NCBI RefSeq assembly: GCF_963662255.1
Contig: NC_085052.1
Span: 36,900,654-36,964,653, forward strand
Source of the DNA: Cinclus cinclus
Lineage: Eukaryota > Chordata > Aves > Passeriformes > Cinclidae
DNA length: 64,000 nt
Direction: 5' to 3'
This document shows, piece by piece, positions 36,401-48,324 of the stretch (positions within the stretch are counted from its first letter, which is position 1; the number at the start of each line of letters is the position of its first letter). The position numbers were made by a program, and so were the translations under genes. The notes beneath the pieces are model-generated. The model searched no databases. It saw only the letters and a list, made by a program, of their open reading frames with translations, and had not been told where the DNA came from.

Positions 36401-39400
36401 TTCTCTTAACCTCTGTGCTGTCACAATGCATCCCATGCCCTTTTAGGCCACTTGATGTCACAATGAATCATTTGATTCTTGGCCTCCATGGTGTCATAAT
36501 GGTTCCTTGTTTCTATTGGGCCCCATGCTTTCACAATACATCCCTGCCCCTTTTAGGCCCATTGGTGTCAAAAGGGATCATTAGATTGTTAGCCTCCATT
36601 GGGTCACAATGGATCCTTACTTCTCTTAACCCCTGTGCTGTCACAATGCATCCCATGCCCTTTTAGGCCACTTGATGTCACAATGAATCATTTGATTCTT
36701 GGCCTCCATGGTGTCATAATGGTTCCTTGTTTCTATTGGGCCCCATGCTTTCACAATTCATCCCTGCCCCTTTTAGGCCCATTGGTGTCACAAGGGATCA
36801 TTAGATTGTTAGCCTGTATTGGGTCACAATGGATCCTTGCTTCTCTTAACCCCTGTGCTGTCACAATGCATCCCATGCCCTTTTAGGCCACTTGATGTCA
36901 CAATGAATCATTTGATTCTTGGCCTCCACGGTGGCATAATAGATCCTTGCTTCTATTGGTCCCCGTGCTGTAACAATCTATCCCTGGCCCTTTTTATACC
37001 CCCTGGTGCCACAAGGGATCATTAGATTGTTAGCCTGCATTGGGTCACAATGGTTCCTTGCTTCTCTTAACCTCTGTGGTGTCACAATGCATTCCAAGCC
37101 CTTTTAGGCCACTTGGTCTTACAATGAACCATTTGATTCTTGGCCTTCATGGTGTCATAATGGTTCCTTGCTTCTTTAGGTCCCCAGGCTGTCAGAGTTC
37201 ATCCGTGGTCCTTTTGCGCACCCGGGTGTCAAAAGGGATTCTTAGATTGTTAGCCTGCATTGGGTCACAATGGTTCCTTGCTTCTCTTAACCTCTGTGCT
37301 GTCACAATGCATCCCATGCCCTTTTAGGCCACTTGATGTCACAATGAATCATTTGATTCTTGGCCTCCATGGTGGCATAATTGTACCAGGTTTTACTTGG
37401 GCCCCATGCTTTCACAATTCATCCCTGCCCCTTTTAGGCCCATTGGTGCCACAAGGGATCATTAGATTCTTAGCCTGTATTGGGTCACAATGGATCCTTG
37501 CTTCTCTTAACCCCTGTGGTGTCACAATGCATCCCATGCCCTTTTAGGCCACTTGATGTCACAATGAATCTTTTGATTCTTGGCCTCCATGGTGGCGTAA
37601 TTGTGCCAGGTTTTAATTGGGCCCCATGCTTTCACAATACATCCCTGCCCCTTTTAGGCCCATTGGTGTAAACAAGGGATCATTAGATTGTTAGCCTGCA
37701 TTGGGTCACAATGGTTCCTTGCTTCTCTTAACCCCTGTGGTGTCACAATGCATCCCATGCCCTTTTAGGCCACTTGATGTCACAATGAATCATTTGATTC
37801 TTGGCCTCCATGGTGTCATAATGGTTCCTTGTTTCTATTGGGCCCCATGCCTTCACAATACATCCCTGCCCCTTTTAGGCGCCTTGGTGTCAAAAGGGAT
37901 CATTAGATTGTTAGCCTCCATTGGGTCACAATGGATCCTTACTTCTCTTAACCCCTGTGCTGTCACAATGCATCCCATGCCCTTTTAGGCCACATGAAGC
38001 CACAATGAATTATTGGATTCTTGGCCTCCATGGCGGCATAATAGATCCTTGCTTCTATTGGTCCCCGTGCTGTAACAATCCATCCCTGGCCCTTTTTATA
38101 CCCCCTGGTGCCACAAGGGATCATTAGATTGTTAGCCTGCATTGGGTCACAATGGTTCCTTGCTTCTCTTAACCTCTGTGGTGTCACAATGCATTCCAAG
38201 CCCTTTTAGGCCACTTGGTCTTACAATGAACCAGTCGATTCTTGGCCTTCATGGTGTCATAATGGTTCCTTGCTTCTATAGGTCCCCATGCTGTCAGAGT
38301 TCATCCGTGGTCCTTTTGCGCCCCCTGGTGTCAAAAGGGATGCTTAGATTATTAGCCTGCATTGGGTCACTATGGTTCCTTGCTTCTCTTAACCCCTGTG
38401 GTGTCACAATGCATCCCATGCCCTTTTAGGCCACTTGATGTCACAATGAATCATTTGATTCTTGGCCTCCATGGTGGCATAATTGTACCAGGTTTTACTT
38501 TGGCCCCATGCTTTCACAATACATCCCTGCCCCTTTTAGGCCCATTGGTGTCACAAGGGATCATTAGATTGTTAGCCTGCATTGGGTCACAATGGATCCT
38601 TGCTTCTCTTAACCCCTGTGCTGTCACAATGCATCCCATGCCCTTTTAGGCAACATGATGTCACAATGAATCATTTGATTCTTGGCCTCCACCGTGGCAT
38701 AATAGATCCTTGCTTCTATTGGTCCCCATGCTTTCACAATTCATCCCTGCCCCTTTTAGGCCCATTGGTGTCACAAGGGATCATTAGATTGTTAGCCTGC
38801 ATTGGGTCACAATGGTTCCTTGCTTCTCTTAACCTCTGAGGTGTCACAATGCATACCATGCCCTTTTAGGCCACTTGATGTCACAATGAATCATTTGATT
38901 CTTGGCCTCCATGGTGTCATAATGGTTCCTTATTTCTATTGGGCCCCATGCTGTCACAATTCATCCCTGGCCCTTTTACGCCCCCTGGTGTCAAATGGGA
39001 TCCTGGGATTATTAGCCTCCATTGGGTCACAATGGATCCTTGCTTCTCTTAACCCCTGTGCTGTCACAATGCATCCCATGCCCTTTTAGGCCACTTGATG
39101 TCACAATGAATCATTTGATTTTTGGACTCCATGGTGGCATAATAGATCCTTGCCTCTATTGGTCCCCGTGCTGTAACAATCCATCCCTGGCCCTTTTAAT
39201 ACCCCCTGGTGCCACAAGGGATCATTAGATTGTTAGCCTGCATTGGGTCACAATGGTTCCTTGCTTCTCTTAACCTCTGTGGTGTCACAATGCATTCCAA
39301 GCCCTTTTAGGCCACTTGGTCTTACAATGAACCATTTGATTCTTGGCCTTCATGGTGTCATAATGGTTCCTTGCTTCTATAGGTCCCCATGCTGTCAGAG

Positions 39401-39901
39401 TTCATCCGTGGTCCTTTTGCGCCCCCTGGTGTCAAAAGGGATTCTTAGATTGTTAGCCTACATTGGGTCACAATGGTTCCTTGCTTCTCTTAACCCCTGT
39501 CCTGTCACAATGCATCCCATGCCCTTTTAGGCCACTTGATGTCACAATGAATCATTTGATTCTTGGCCTCCATGGTGTCATAATGGTTCCTTGTTTCTAT
39601 TGGGCCCCATGCTTTCACAATACATCCCTGCCCCTTTTAGGCCCATTGGTGTCAAAAGGGATCATTAGATTGTTAGCCTCCATTGGGTCACAATGGATCC
39701 TTGCTTCTCTTAACCCCTGTGCTCTCACAATGCATCCCATGCCCTTTTAGGCCACATGACGTCACAATGAATTATTTGATTCTTGGCCTCCATGGCGGCA
39801 TAATAGATCCTTGCTTCTATTGGTCCCCGTGCTGTAACAATCCATCCCTGGCCCTTTTAATACCCCCTGGTGCCACAAGGGATCATTAGATTGTTAGCCT
39901 G

Positions 39902-40011
39902 CATTGGGTCATAATGGTTCCTTGCTTCAATAAGTCCCCATGCTGTCAGAGTTCATCCGTGGTCCTTTTGCGCACGCGGGTGTCAAAAGGGATTCTTAGT
40001 TTGTTAGCCTG
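39902..40011 (+). repeat. Half-monomer, HOR copy-2 counterpart of 25,584
   Basis: This lies at the 14,318-bp offset from 25,584-25,693 and has the same CAATAAGTCCCC and GCACGCGGG variants. Confidence 0.87.
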
Positions 40012-40934
40012 CATTGGGTCACAATGGTTCCTTGCTTCTCTTAACCCCTGTTCTGTCACAATGCATCCCATGCCCTTTTAGGCCACTTGATGTCACAATG
40101 AATCATTTGATTCTTGGCCTCCATGTTGACATAATTGTACCAGGTTTTACTTGGGCCCCATGCTTTCACAATTCATCCCTGCCCCTTTTAGGCCCATTGG
40201 TGTCACAAGGGATCATTAGATTGTTAGCCTCCATTGGGTCACAATGGATCCTTGCTTCTCTTAACCCCTGTGCAGTCACAATGCATCCCATGCCTTTTAG
40301 GCCACTTGATGTCACAATGAATCATTTGATTCTTGGCCTCCATGGTGGCATAATAGATCCTTGCTTCTACTGGTCCCCGTGCTGTAACAATCCATCCCTG
40401 GCCCTTTTTATACCCCCTGGTGCCACAAGGGATCATTAGATTGTTTGCATGCATTGGGTCACAATGGTTCCTTGCTTCTCTTAACCTCTGTGGTGTCACA
40501 ATGCATTCCAAGCCCTTTTAGGCCACTTGGTCTTACAATGAACCATTTGATTCTTGGCCTTCATGGTGTCATAATGGTTCCTTGCTTCTATAGGTCCCCA
40601 TGCTGTCAGAGTCCATCCGTGGTCCTTTTTGCGCCCCCTGGTGTCAAAAGGGATTCTTAGATTGTTAGCCTGCATTGGGTCACAATGGTTCCTTGCTTCT
40701 CTTAACCCCTGTGCTGTCACAATGCATCCCATGGCCTTTTTGGCCACATGATGTCACAATGAATTATTTGATTCTTGGCCTCCATGGCGGCATAATAGAT
40801 CCTTCCTTCTATTGGTCCCCGTGCTGTAACAATTCATCCCTAGCCCTTTTAGGCCCATTGGTGTCACAACGAATCATTAGATTGTTAGCCTGCATTGGGT
40901 CACAATGGTTCCTTGCTTGTCTTAACCTCTGTGG

Positions 40935-41927
40935 TGTCACAATGCATCCCATGCCCTTTTAGGCCACTTGATGTCACAATGAATCATTTGATTCTTGGCC
41001 TCCATGGTGTCATAATGGTTCCTTGTTTCTATTGGGCCCCATGCTGTCACAATTCATCCCTGGCCCTTTTACGCCCCCTGGTGTCAAATGGGATCCTGGG
41101 ATTATTAGCCTCCATTGGGTCACAATGGATCCTTGCTTCTCTTAACCCCTGTGGTGTCACAATGCATCCCATGCCCTTTTAGGCCACTTGATGTCACAAT
41201 GAACCATTTGATTCTTGGCCTCCACGGAGGCATAATAGATCCTTGCTTCTATTGGTCCCCGTGCTGTAACAATCCATCCCTGGCCCTTTTTATACCCCCT
41301 GGTGCCACAAGGGATCATTAGATTGTTAGCCTGCATTGGGTCACAATGGTTCCTTGCTTCTCTTAACCTCTGTGCTGTCACAATGCATCCCATGCCCTTT
41401 TAGGCCACTTGATGTCACAATGAATCATTTGATTCTTGGCCTCCATGGTGTCATAATGGTTCCTTGTTTCTATTGGGCCCCATGCTGTCACAATTCATCC
41501 CTGGCCCTTTTACGCCCCCTGGTGTCAAATGGGATCCTGGGATTATTAGCCTCCATTGGGTCACAATGGATCCTTGCTTCTCTTAACCCCTGTGGTGTCA
41601 CAATGCATCCCATGCCCTTTTAGGCCACTTGATGTCACAATGAACCATTTGATTCTTGGCCTCCACGGAGGCATAATAGATCCTTGCTTCTATTGGTCCC
41701 CGTGCTGTAACAATCCATCCCTGGCCCTTTTTATACCCCCTGGTGCCACAAGGGATCATTAGATTGTTAGCCTGCATTGGGTCACAATGGTTCCTTGCTT
41801 CTCTTAACCTCTGTGCTGTCACAATGCATCCCATGCCCTTTTAGGCCACTTGATGTCACAATGAATCATTTGATTCTTGGCCTCCATGGTGTCATAATGG
41901 TTCCTTGTTTCTATTGGGCCCCATGCT
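40935..41927 (+). repeat. 441-bp dimer duplication
   Basis: 40,935-41,486 and 41,376-41,927 match at a 441-bp offset (one V plus one D' monomer), giving about 2.25 tandem copies. The left limit is a G/C mismatch (40934 versus 41375) and the right limit a G/T mismatch (41487 versus 41928). The matching place in HOR copy 1 (~26,620-27,000) has only one copy. The event therefore followed or accompanied duplication of the 65-mer and sits at its right edge. Confidence 0.85.
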
Positions 41928-44800
41928 TTCACAATACATCCCTGCCCCTTTTAGGCCCATTGGTGTCACAAGGGATCATTAGATTTTTAGCCTGCATTGG
42001 GTCACAATGGTTCCTTGCTTCTCTTAACCTCTGTGGTGTCACAATGCCTTCCAAGCCCTTTTAGGCCACTTGGTCTTACAATGAACCATTTGATTCTTGG
42101 CCTTCGTGGTGTCATAATGGTTCCTTGCTGCTATAGGTCCCCATGCTGTCAGAGTTCATCCGTGGTCCTTTTGCGCCCCCTGGTGTCAAAAGGGATTCTT
42201 AGATTGCTAACCTGCATTGGGTCACAATGGTTCCTTGATTCTCTTAACCCCTGTGGTGTCACAATGCATCCCATGCCCTTTTAGGCCACTTGATGTCACA
42301 ATGAATCATTTGATTCTTGGCCTCCATGGTGGCATAATTGTACCAGGTTTCACTTGGGCCCCATGCTTTCACAATACATCCCTGCCCCTTTTAGGCCCAT
42401 TGGTGTCAAAAGGGATCATTAGATTGTTAGCCTGCATTGGGTCACAATGGATCCTTACTTCTCTTAACCCCTGTGCTGTCACAATGCATCCCATGCCCTT
42501 TTAGGCCACATGATGTCACAATGAATTATTTGATTCTTGGCCTGCATTGTGTCATAATGGTTCCTTGTTTCTATTGGGCCCCATGCTTTCACAATACGTC
42601 CCTGCCCCTTTTAGGCCCATTGGTGTCAAAAGGGATCATTAGATTGTTAGCCTGCATTGGGTCACAATGGATCCTTCCTTCTCTTAACCCCTGTGCTGTC
42701 ACAATGCATCCCATGCCCTTTTAGGCCGCATGACGTCACAATGAATTATTTGATTCTTGGCCTCCATGGTGGCATAATAGATCCTTGCTTCTATTGGTCC
42801 CCGTGCTGTAACAATCCATCCCTGGCCCTTTTTATACCCCCTGGTGCCACAAGGGATCATTAGATTGTTAGCCTGCATTGGGTCACAATGGTTCCTTGCT
42901 TCTCTTAACCTCTGTGGTGTCACAATGCATTCCAAGCCCTTTTAGGCCACTTGGTCTTACAATGAACCATTTGATTCTTGGCCTTCATGGTGTCATAATG
43001 GTTCCTTGCTTCTATAGGTCCCCATTCTGTCAGAGTTCATCCGTGGTCCTTTTGCGCCCCCTGGTGTCAAAAGGGATGCTTAGATTATTAGCCTGCATTG
43101 GGTCACTATGGTTCCTTGCTTCTCTTAACCCCTGTGGTGTCACAATGCATCCCATGCCCTTTTAGGCCACTTGATGTCACAATGAATCATTTGATTCTTG
43201 GCCTCCATGGTGGCATAATTGTACCAGGTTTTACTTGGGCCCCATGCTTTCACAATACATCCCTGCCCCTTTTAGGCCCATTGGTGTCACAAGGGATCAT
43301 TAGATTGTTAGCCTGCATTGGGTCACAATGGATCCTTGCTTCTCTTAACCCCTGTGCTGTCACAATGCTTCCCATGCCCTTTTAGGCCACTTGATGTCAC
43401 AATGAATCATTTGATTCTTGGCCTCCATGGTGTCATAATGGTTCCTTGTTTCTATTGGGCCTCATGCATTCACAATTCATCCCTGCCCCTTTTAGGCGCA
43501 TTGGTGTCACAAGGGATCATTAGATTGTTAGCCTGTATTGGGTCACAATGTATCCTTGCTTCTCTTAACCCCTGTGATGTCACAATGCATCCCATGCCGT
43601 TTTAGGCCACTTGATGTCACAATGAATCATTTGATTCTTGGCCTCCACGGTGGCATAATAGATCCTTGCTTCTATTGGTCCCCGTGCTGTAACAATCTAT
43701 CCCTGGCCCTTTTTATACTCCATGGTGCCACGAGGGATCATTAGATTGTTAGCCTGCATTGGGTCACAATGGTTCCTTGCTTCTCTTAACCTCTGTGGTG
43801 TCACAATGCATTCCAAGCCCTTTTAGGCCACTTGGTCTTACAATGAACCATTTGATTCTTGGCCTTCATGGTGTCATAATGGTTCCTTGCTTCTTTAGGT
43901 CCCCATGCTCTCAGAGTTCATCCGTGGTCCTTTTTGCGCACCCGGGTGTCAAAAGGGATCATTAGATTGTTAGCCTGCATTGGGTCACAATGGATCCTTG
44001 CTTCTCTTAACCCCTGTGGTGTTACAATGCATCCCATGCCCTTTTAGGCCACTTGATGTCACAATGAATCATTTGATTCTTGGCCTCCATGGTGGCGTAA
44101 TTGTACGAGGTTTTAATTGGGCCCCATGCTTTCACAATACATCCCTGCCCCTTTTAGGCCCATTGGTGTCAAAAGGGATCATTAGATTGTTAGCCTGTAT
44201 TGGGTCACAATGGATCCTTGCTTCTCTTAACCCCTGTGCTGTCACAATGCATCCCATGCCCTTTTAGGCCACTTGATGTCACAATGAATCATTTGATTCT
44301 TGGCCTCCATGGCGGCATAATAGATCCTTGCTTCTATTGGTCCCCGTGCTGTAACAATCCATCCCTGGCCCTTTTTATACCCCCTGGTGCCACAAGGGAT
44401 CATTAGATTGTTAGCCTGCATTGGGTCACAATGGTTCCTTGCTTCTCTTAACCTCTGTGGTGTCACAATGCATTCCAAGCCCTTTTAGGCCACTTGGTCT
44501 TACAATGAACCATTTGATTCTTGGCCTTCATGGTGTCATAATGGTTCCTTGCTTCTTTAGGTCCCCAGGCTGTCAGAGTTCATCCGTGGTCCTTTTGCGC
44601 ACCCGGGTGTCAAAAGGGATTCTTAGATTGTTAGCCTGCATTGGGTCACAATGGTTCCTTGCTTCTCTTAACCCCTGTGCTGTCACAATGCATCCCATGC
44701 CCTTTTAGGCCACTTGATGTCACAATGAATTATTTGATTCTTGGCCTCCATGGTGGCATAATTGTACCAGGTTTTATTTGGGCCCCATGCTTTCACAATA
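41369..44800 (+). repeat. Mosaic satellite domain between HORs
   Basis: This holds about 15 monomers without a clear HOR period of their own. Pieces resemble separate parts of the 65-mer: the R monomer near 42,876 and the G monomer near 43,096 resemble ~23,822-24,260, and the R monomer at ~44,419 resembles 22,720. Two half-B hybrids are present. Rare changes such as CTCATGCATTCAC and TTTTATACTCCATGGTGCC (~43,711) are private to it. It looks like a recombined transition zone. Confidence 0.75.
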
Positions 44801-47800
44801 CATCCCTGCCCCTTTTAGGCCCATTGGTGCCACAAGGGATCATTAGATTCTTAGCCTGTATTGGGTCACAATGGATCCTTGCTTCTCTTAACCCCTGTGG
44901 TGTCACAATGCATCCCATGCCCTTTTAGGCCACTTGATGTCACAATGAATCTTTTGATTCTTGGCCTCCATGGTGGCGTAATTGTGCAAGGTTTTAATTG
45001 GGCCCCATGCTTTCACAATACATCCCTGCCCCTTTTAGGCCCATTGGTGTCAAAAGGGATCATTAGATTGTTAGCCTGCATTGGGTCACAATGGATCCTT
45101 GCTTCTCTTAACCCCTGTGCTGTCACAATGCATCCCATGCCCTTTTAGGCCACATGATGTCACAATGAATTATTTGATTCTTGGCCTCCATGGCAGCATA
45201 ATAGATCCTTGCTTCTATTGGTCCCCGTGCTGTAACAATTCATCCCTGGCCCTTTTAGGCCCATTGGTGTAAACAAGGGATCATTAGATTGTTAGCCTGC
45301 ATTGGGTCACAATGGTTCCTTGCTTCTCTTAACCCCTGTGGTGTCACAATGCATCCCATGCCCTTTTAGGCCACTTGATGTCACAATGAATCATTTGATT
45401 CTTGGCCTCCATGGTGTCATAATGGTTCCTTGTTTCTATTGGGCCCCATGCCTTCACAATACATCCCTGCCCCTTTTAGGCGCCTTGGTGTCAAAAGGGA
45501 TCATTAGATTGTTAGCCTCCATTGGGTCACAATGGATCCTTACTTCTCTTAACCCCTGTGCTGTCACAATGCATCCCATGCCCTTTTAGGCCACATGACG
45601 TCACAATGAATTATTTGATTCTTGGCCTCCATGGCGGCATAATAGATCCTTGCTTCTATTGGTCCCCGTGCTGTAACAATCCATCCCTGGCCCTTTTTAT
45701 ACCCCCTGGTGCCACAAGGGATCATTAGATTGTTAGCCTGCATTGGGTCACAATGGTTCCTTGCTTCTCTTAACCTCTGTGGTGTCACAATGCATTCCAA
45801 GCCCTTTTAGGCCACTTGGTCTTACAATGAACCATTTGATTCTTGGCCTTCATGGTGTCATAATGGTTCCTTGCTTCTATAGGTCCCCATGCTGTCAGAG
45901 TTCATCCGTTGTCCTTTTGCGCCCCCTGGTGTCAAAAGGGATGCTTAGATTATTAGCCTGCATTGGGTCACTATGGTTCCTTGCTTCTCTTAACCCCTGT
46001 GGTGTCACAATGCATCCCATGCCCTTTTAGGCAACATGATGTCACAATGAATCATTTGATTCTTGGCCTCCACCGTGGCATAATAGATCCTTGCTTCTAT
46101 TGGTCCCCATGCTTTCACAATACATCCCTGCCCCTTTTAGGCCCATTGGTGTCACAAGGGATCATTAGATTGTTAGCCTGCATTGGGTCACAATGGTTCC
46201 TTGCTTCTCTTAACCTCTGAGGTGTCACAATGCATACCATGCCCTTTTAGGCCACTTGATGTCACAATGAATCATTTGATTCTTGGCCTCCATGGTGTCA
46301 TAATGGTTCCTTGTATCTATTGGGCCCCATGCTTTCACAATACATCCCTGGCCCTTTTACGCCCCCTGGTGTCAAATGGGATCCTGGGATTATTAGCCTC
46401 CATTGGGTCACAATGGATCCTTGCTTCTCTTAACCGCTGTGCTGTCACAATGCATCCCATGCCCTTTTAGGCCACTTGATGTCACAATGAATCATTTGAT
46501 TCTTGGCCTCCATGGTGGCATAATAGATCCTTGCCTCTATTGGTCCCCGTGCTGTAACAATCCATCCCTGGCCCTTTTTATACCCCCTGGTGCCACAAGG
46601 GATCATTAGATTGTTAGCCTGCATTGGGTCACAATGGTTCCTTGCTTCTCTTAACCTCTGTGGTGTCACAATGCATTCCAAGCCCTTTTAGGCCACTTGG
46701 TCTTACAATGAACCATTTGATTCTTGGCCTTCATGGTGTCATAATGGTTCCTTGCTTCTATAGGTCCCCATGCTCTCAGTGTTCATCCGTGGTCCTTTTG
46801 CGCCCCCTGGTGTCAAAAGGGATTCTTAGATTGTTAGCCTACATTGGGTCACAATGGTTCCTTGCTTCTCTTAACCCCTGTCCTGTCACAATGCATCCCA
46901 TGCCCTTTTAGGCCACTTGATGTCACAATGAATCATTTGATTCTTGGCCTCCATGGTGTCATAATGGTTCCTTGTTTCTATTGGGCCCCATGCTTTCACA
47001 ATACATCCCTGCCCCTTTTAGGCCCATTGGTGTCAAAAGGGATCATTGGATTGTTAGCCTCCATTGGGTCACAATGGATCCTTGCTTCTCTTAACCCCTG
47101 TGCTGTCACAATGCATCCCATGCCCTTTTAGGCCACATGATGTCACAATGAATTATTTGATTCTTGGCCTCCATGGCGGCATAATAGATCCTTGCTTCTA
47201 TTGGTCCCCGTGCTGTAACAATTCATCCCTGGCCCTTTTAGGCCCGTTGGTGTCACAACGGATCATTAGATTGTTAGCCTGCCTTGGGTCACAATGGTTC
47301 CTTGCTACTCTTAACCTCTGTGGTGTCACAATGCATCCCATGCCCTTTTAGGCCACTTGATGTCACAATGAATCATTTGATTCTTGGCCTCCATGGTGTC
47401 ATAATGGTTCCTTGTTTCTATTGGGCCCCATGCTGTCACAATTCATCCCTGGCCCTTTTACGCCCCCTGGTGTCAAATGGGATCCTGGGATTATTAGCCT
47501 CCATTGGGTCACAATGGATCCTTGCTTCTCTTAACCCCTGTGGTGTCACAATGCATCCCATGCCCTTTAAGGCCACTTGATGTCACAATGAATCATTTGA
47601 TTCTTGGCCTCCATGGTGGTGTAATTGTACCAGGTTTTACTTGTGCCCCATGCTTTCACAATTCATCCCTGGCCCTTTTAGGCCCATTGGTGTCACAACG
47701 GATCATTAGATTGTTAGCCTGCATTGGGTCACAATGGTTCCTTGCTTCTCTTAACCCCTGTGCTGTCACAATGCATCCCATGCCCTTTTAGGCCACATGA

Positions 47801-48324
47801 TGTCACAATGAATCATTTGATTCTTGGCCTCCATGGTGGGATAATAGATCCTTGCTTCTATTGGTCCCCGTGCTGTAACAATCTATCCCTAGCCCTTTTT
47901 ATATCCCCTGGTGCCACAAGGGATCATTAGATTGTTAGCCTGCATTGGGTCACAATGGTTCCTTGCTTCTCTTAAACTCTGTGGTGTCACAATGCATTCC
48001 AAGCCCTTTTAGGCCACTTGGTCTTACAATGAACCATTTGATTCTTGGCCTTCATTGTGTCATAATGGTTCCTTGCTTCTATAGGTCCCCATGCTGTCAC
48101 AGTGCATCCGTGGTCCTTTTGCGCACCCGGGTGTCAAAAGGGATCATTAGATTGTTAGCCTGCATTGGGTCACAATGGTTCCTTGCTTCTCTTAACCCCT
48201 GTGCTGTCACAATGCATCCCATGCACTTTTAGGCCACTTGATGTCACAATCAATCATTTGATTCTTGGCCTCCATGGTGGCGTAATTGTACCAGGTTTTA
48301 ATTGGGCCCCATGCATTCACAATT
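44801..48324 (+). repeat. 16-mer HOR unit (3,524 bp), copy 1
   Basis: Sixteen monomers, 16 x 220 + 4 bp. Its left limit is the mismatch at 44800 (A, versus T at 48324). Tags include ATTGTGCAAGG (~44,985), GGTGTAAACAAGG (~45,268), CTCTGAGGTGTC (~46,216), TTGTATCTATTGGG (~46,311), GGCCCGTTGG (~47,243), TGGTGGGATAATAG (~47,836) and GTCACAGTGCATCC (~48,097). Much of it is built from 65-mer-type monomers (~22,720-25,300). Confidence 0.9.

Larger units (their letters stand above)
27033..41368 (+). repeat. 65-mer HOR unit (14,318 bp), copy 2
   Basis: It repeats copy 1 at a constant offset of 14,318 bp with no net indel, and similarity continues a few bases into the next unit, to about 41,368. I found two substitutions: 30597 G (16279 C) and 37730 A (23412 C). 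Silent changes may have been missed. At the right edge the sequence diverges from the start of the unit where CCTCTGTGCTG replaces CCCCTGTGGTG. Two copies this alike suggest very recent amplification, or an assembly duplication. Confidence 0.92.
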
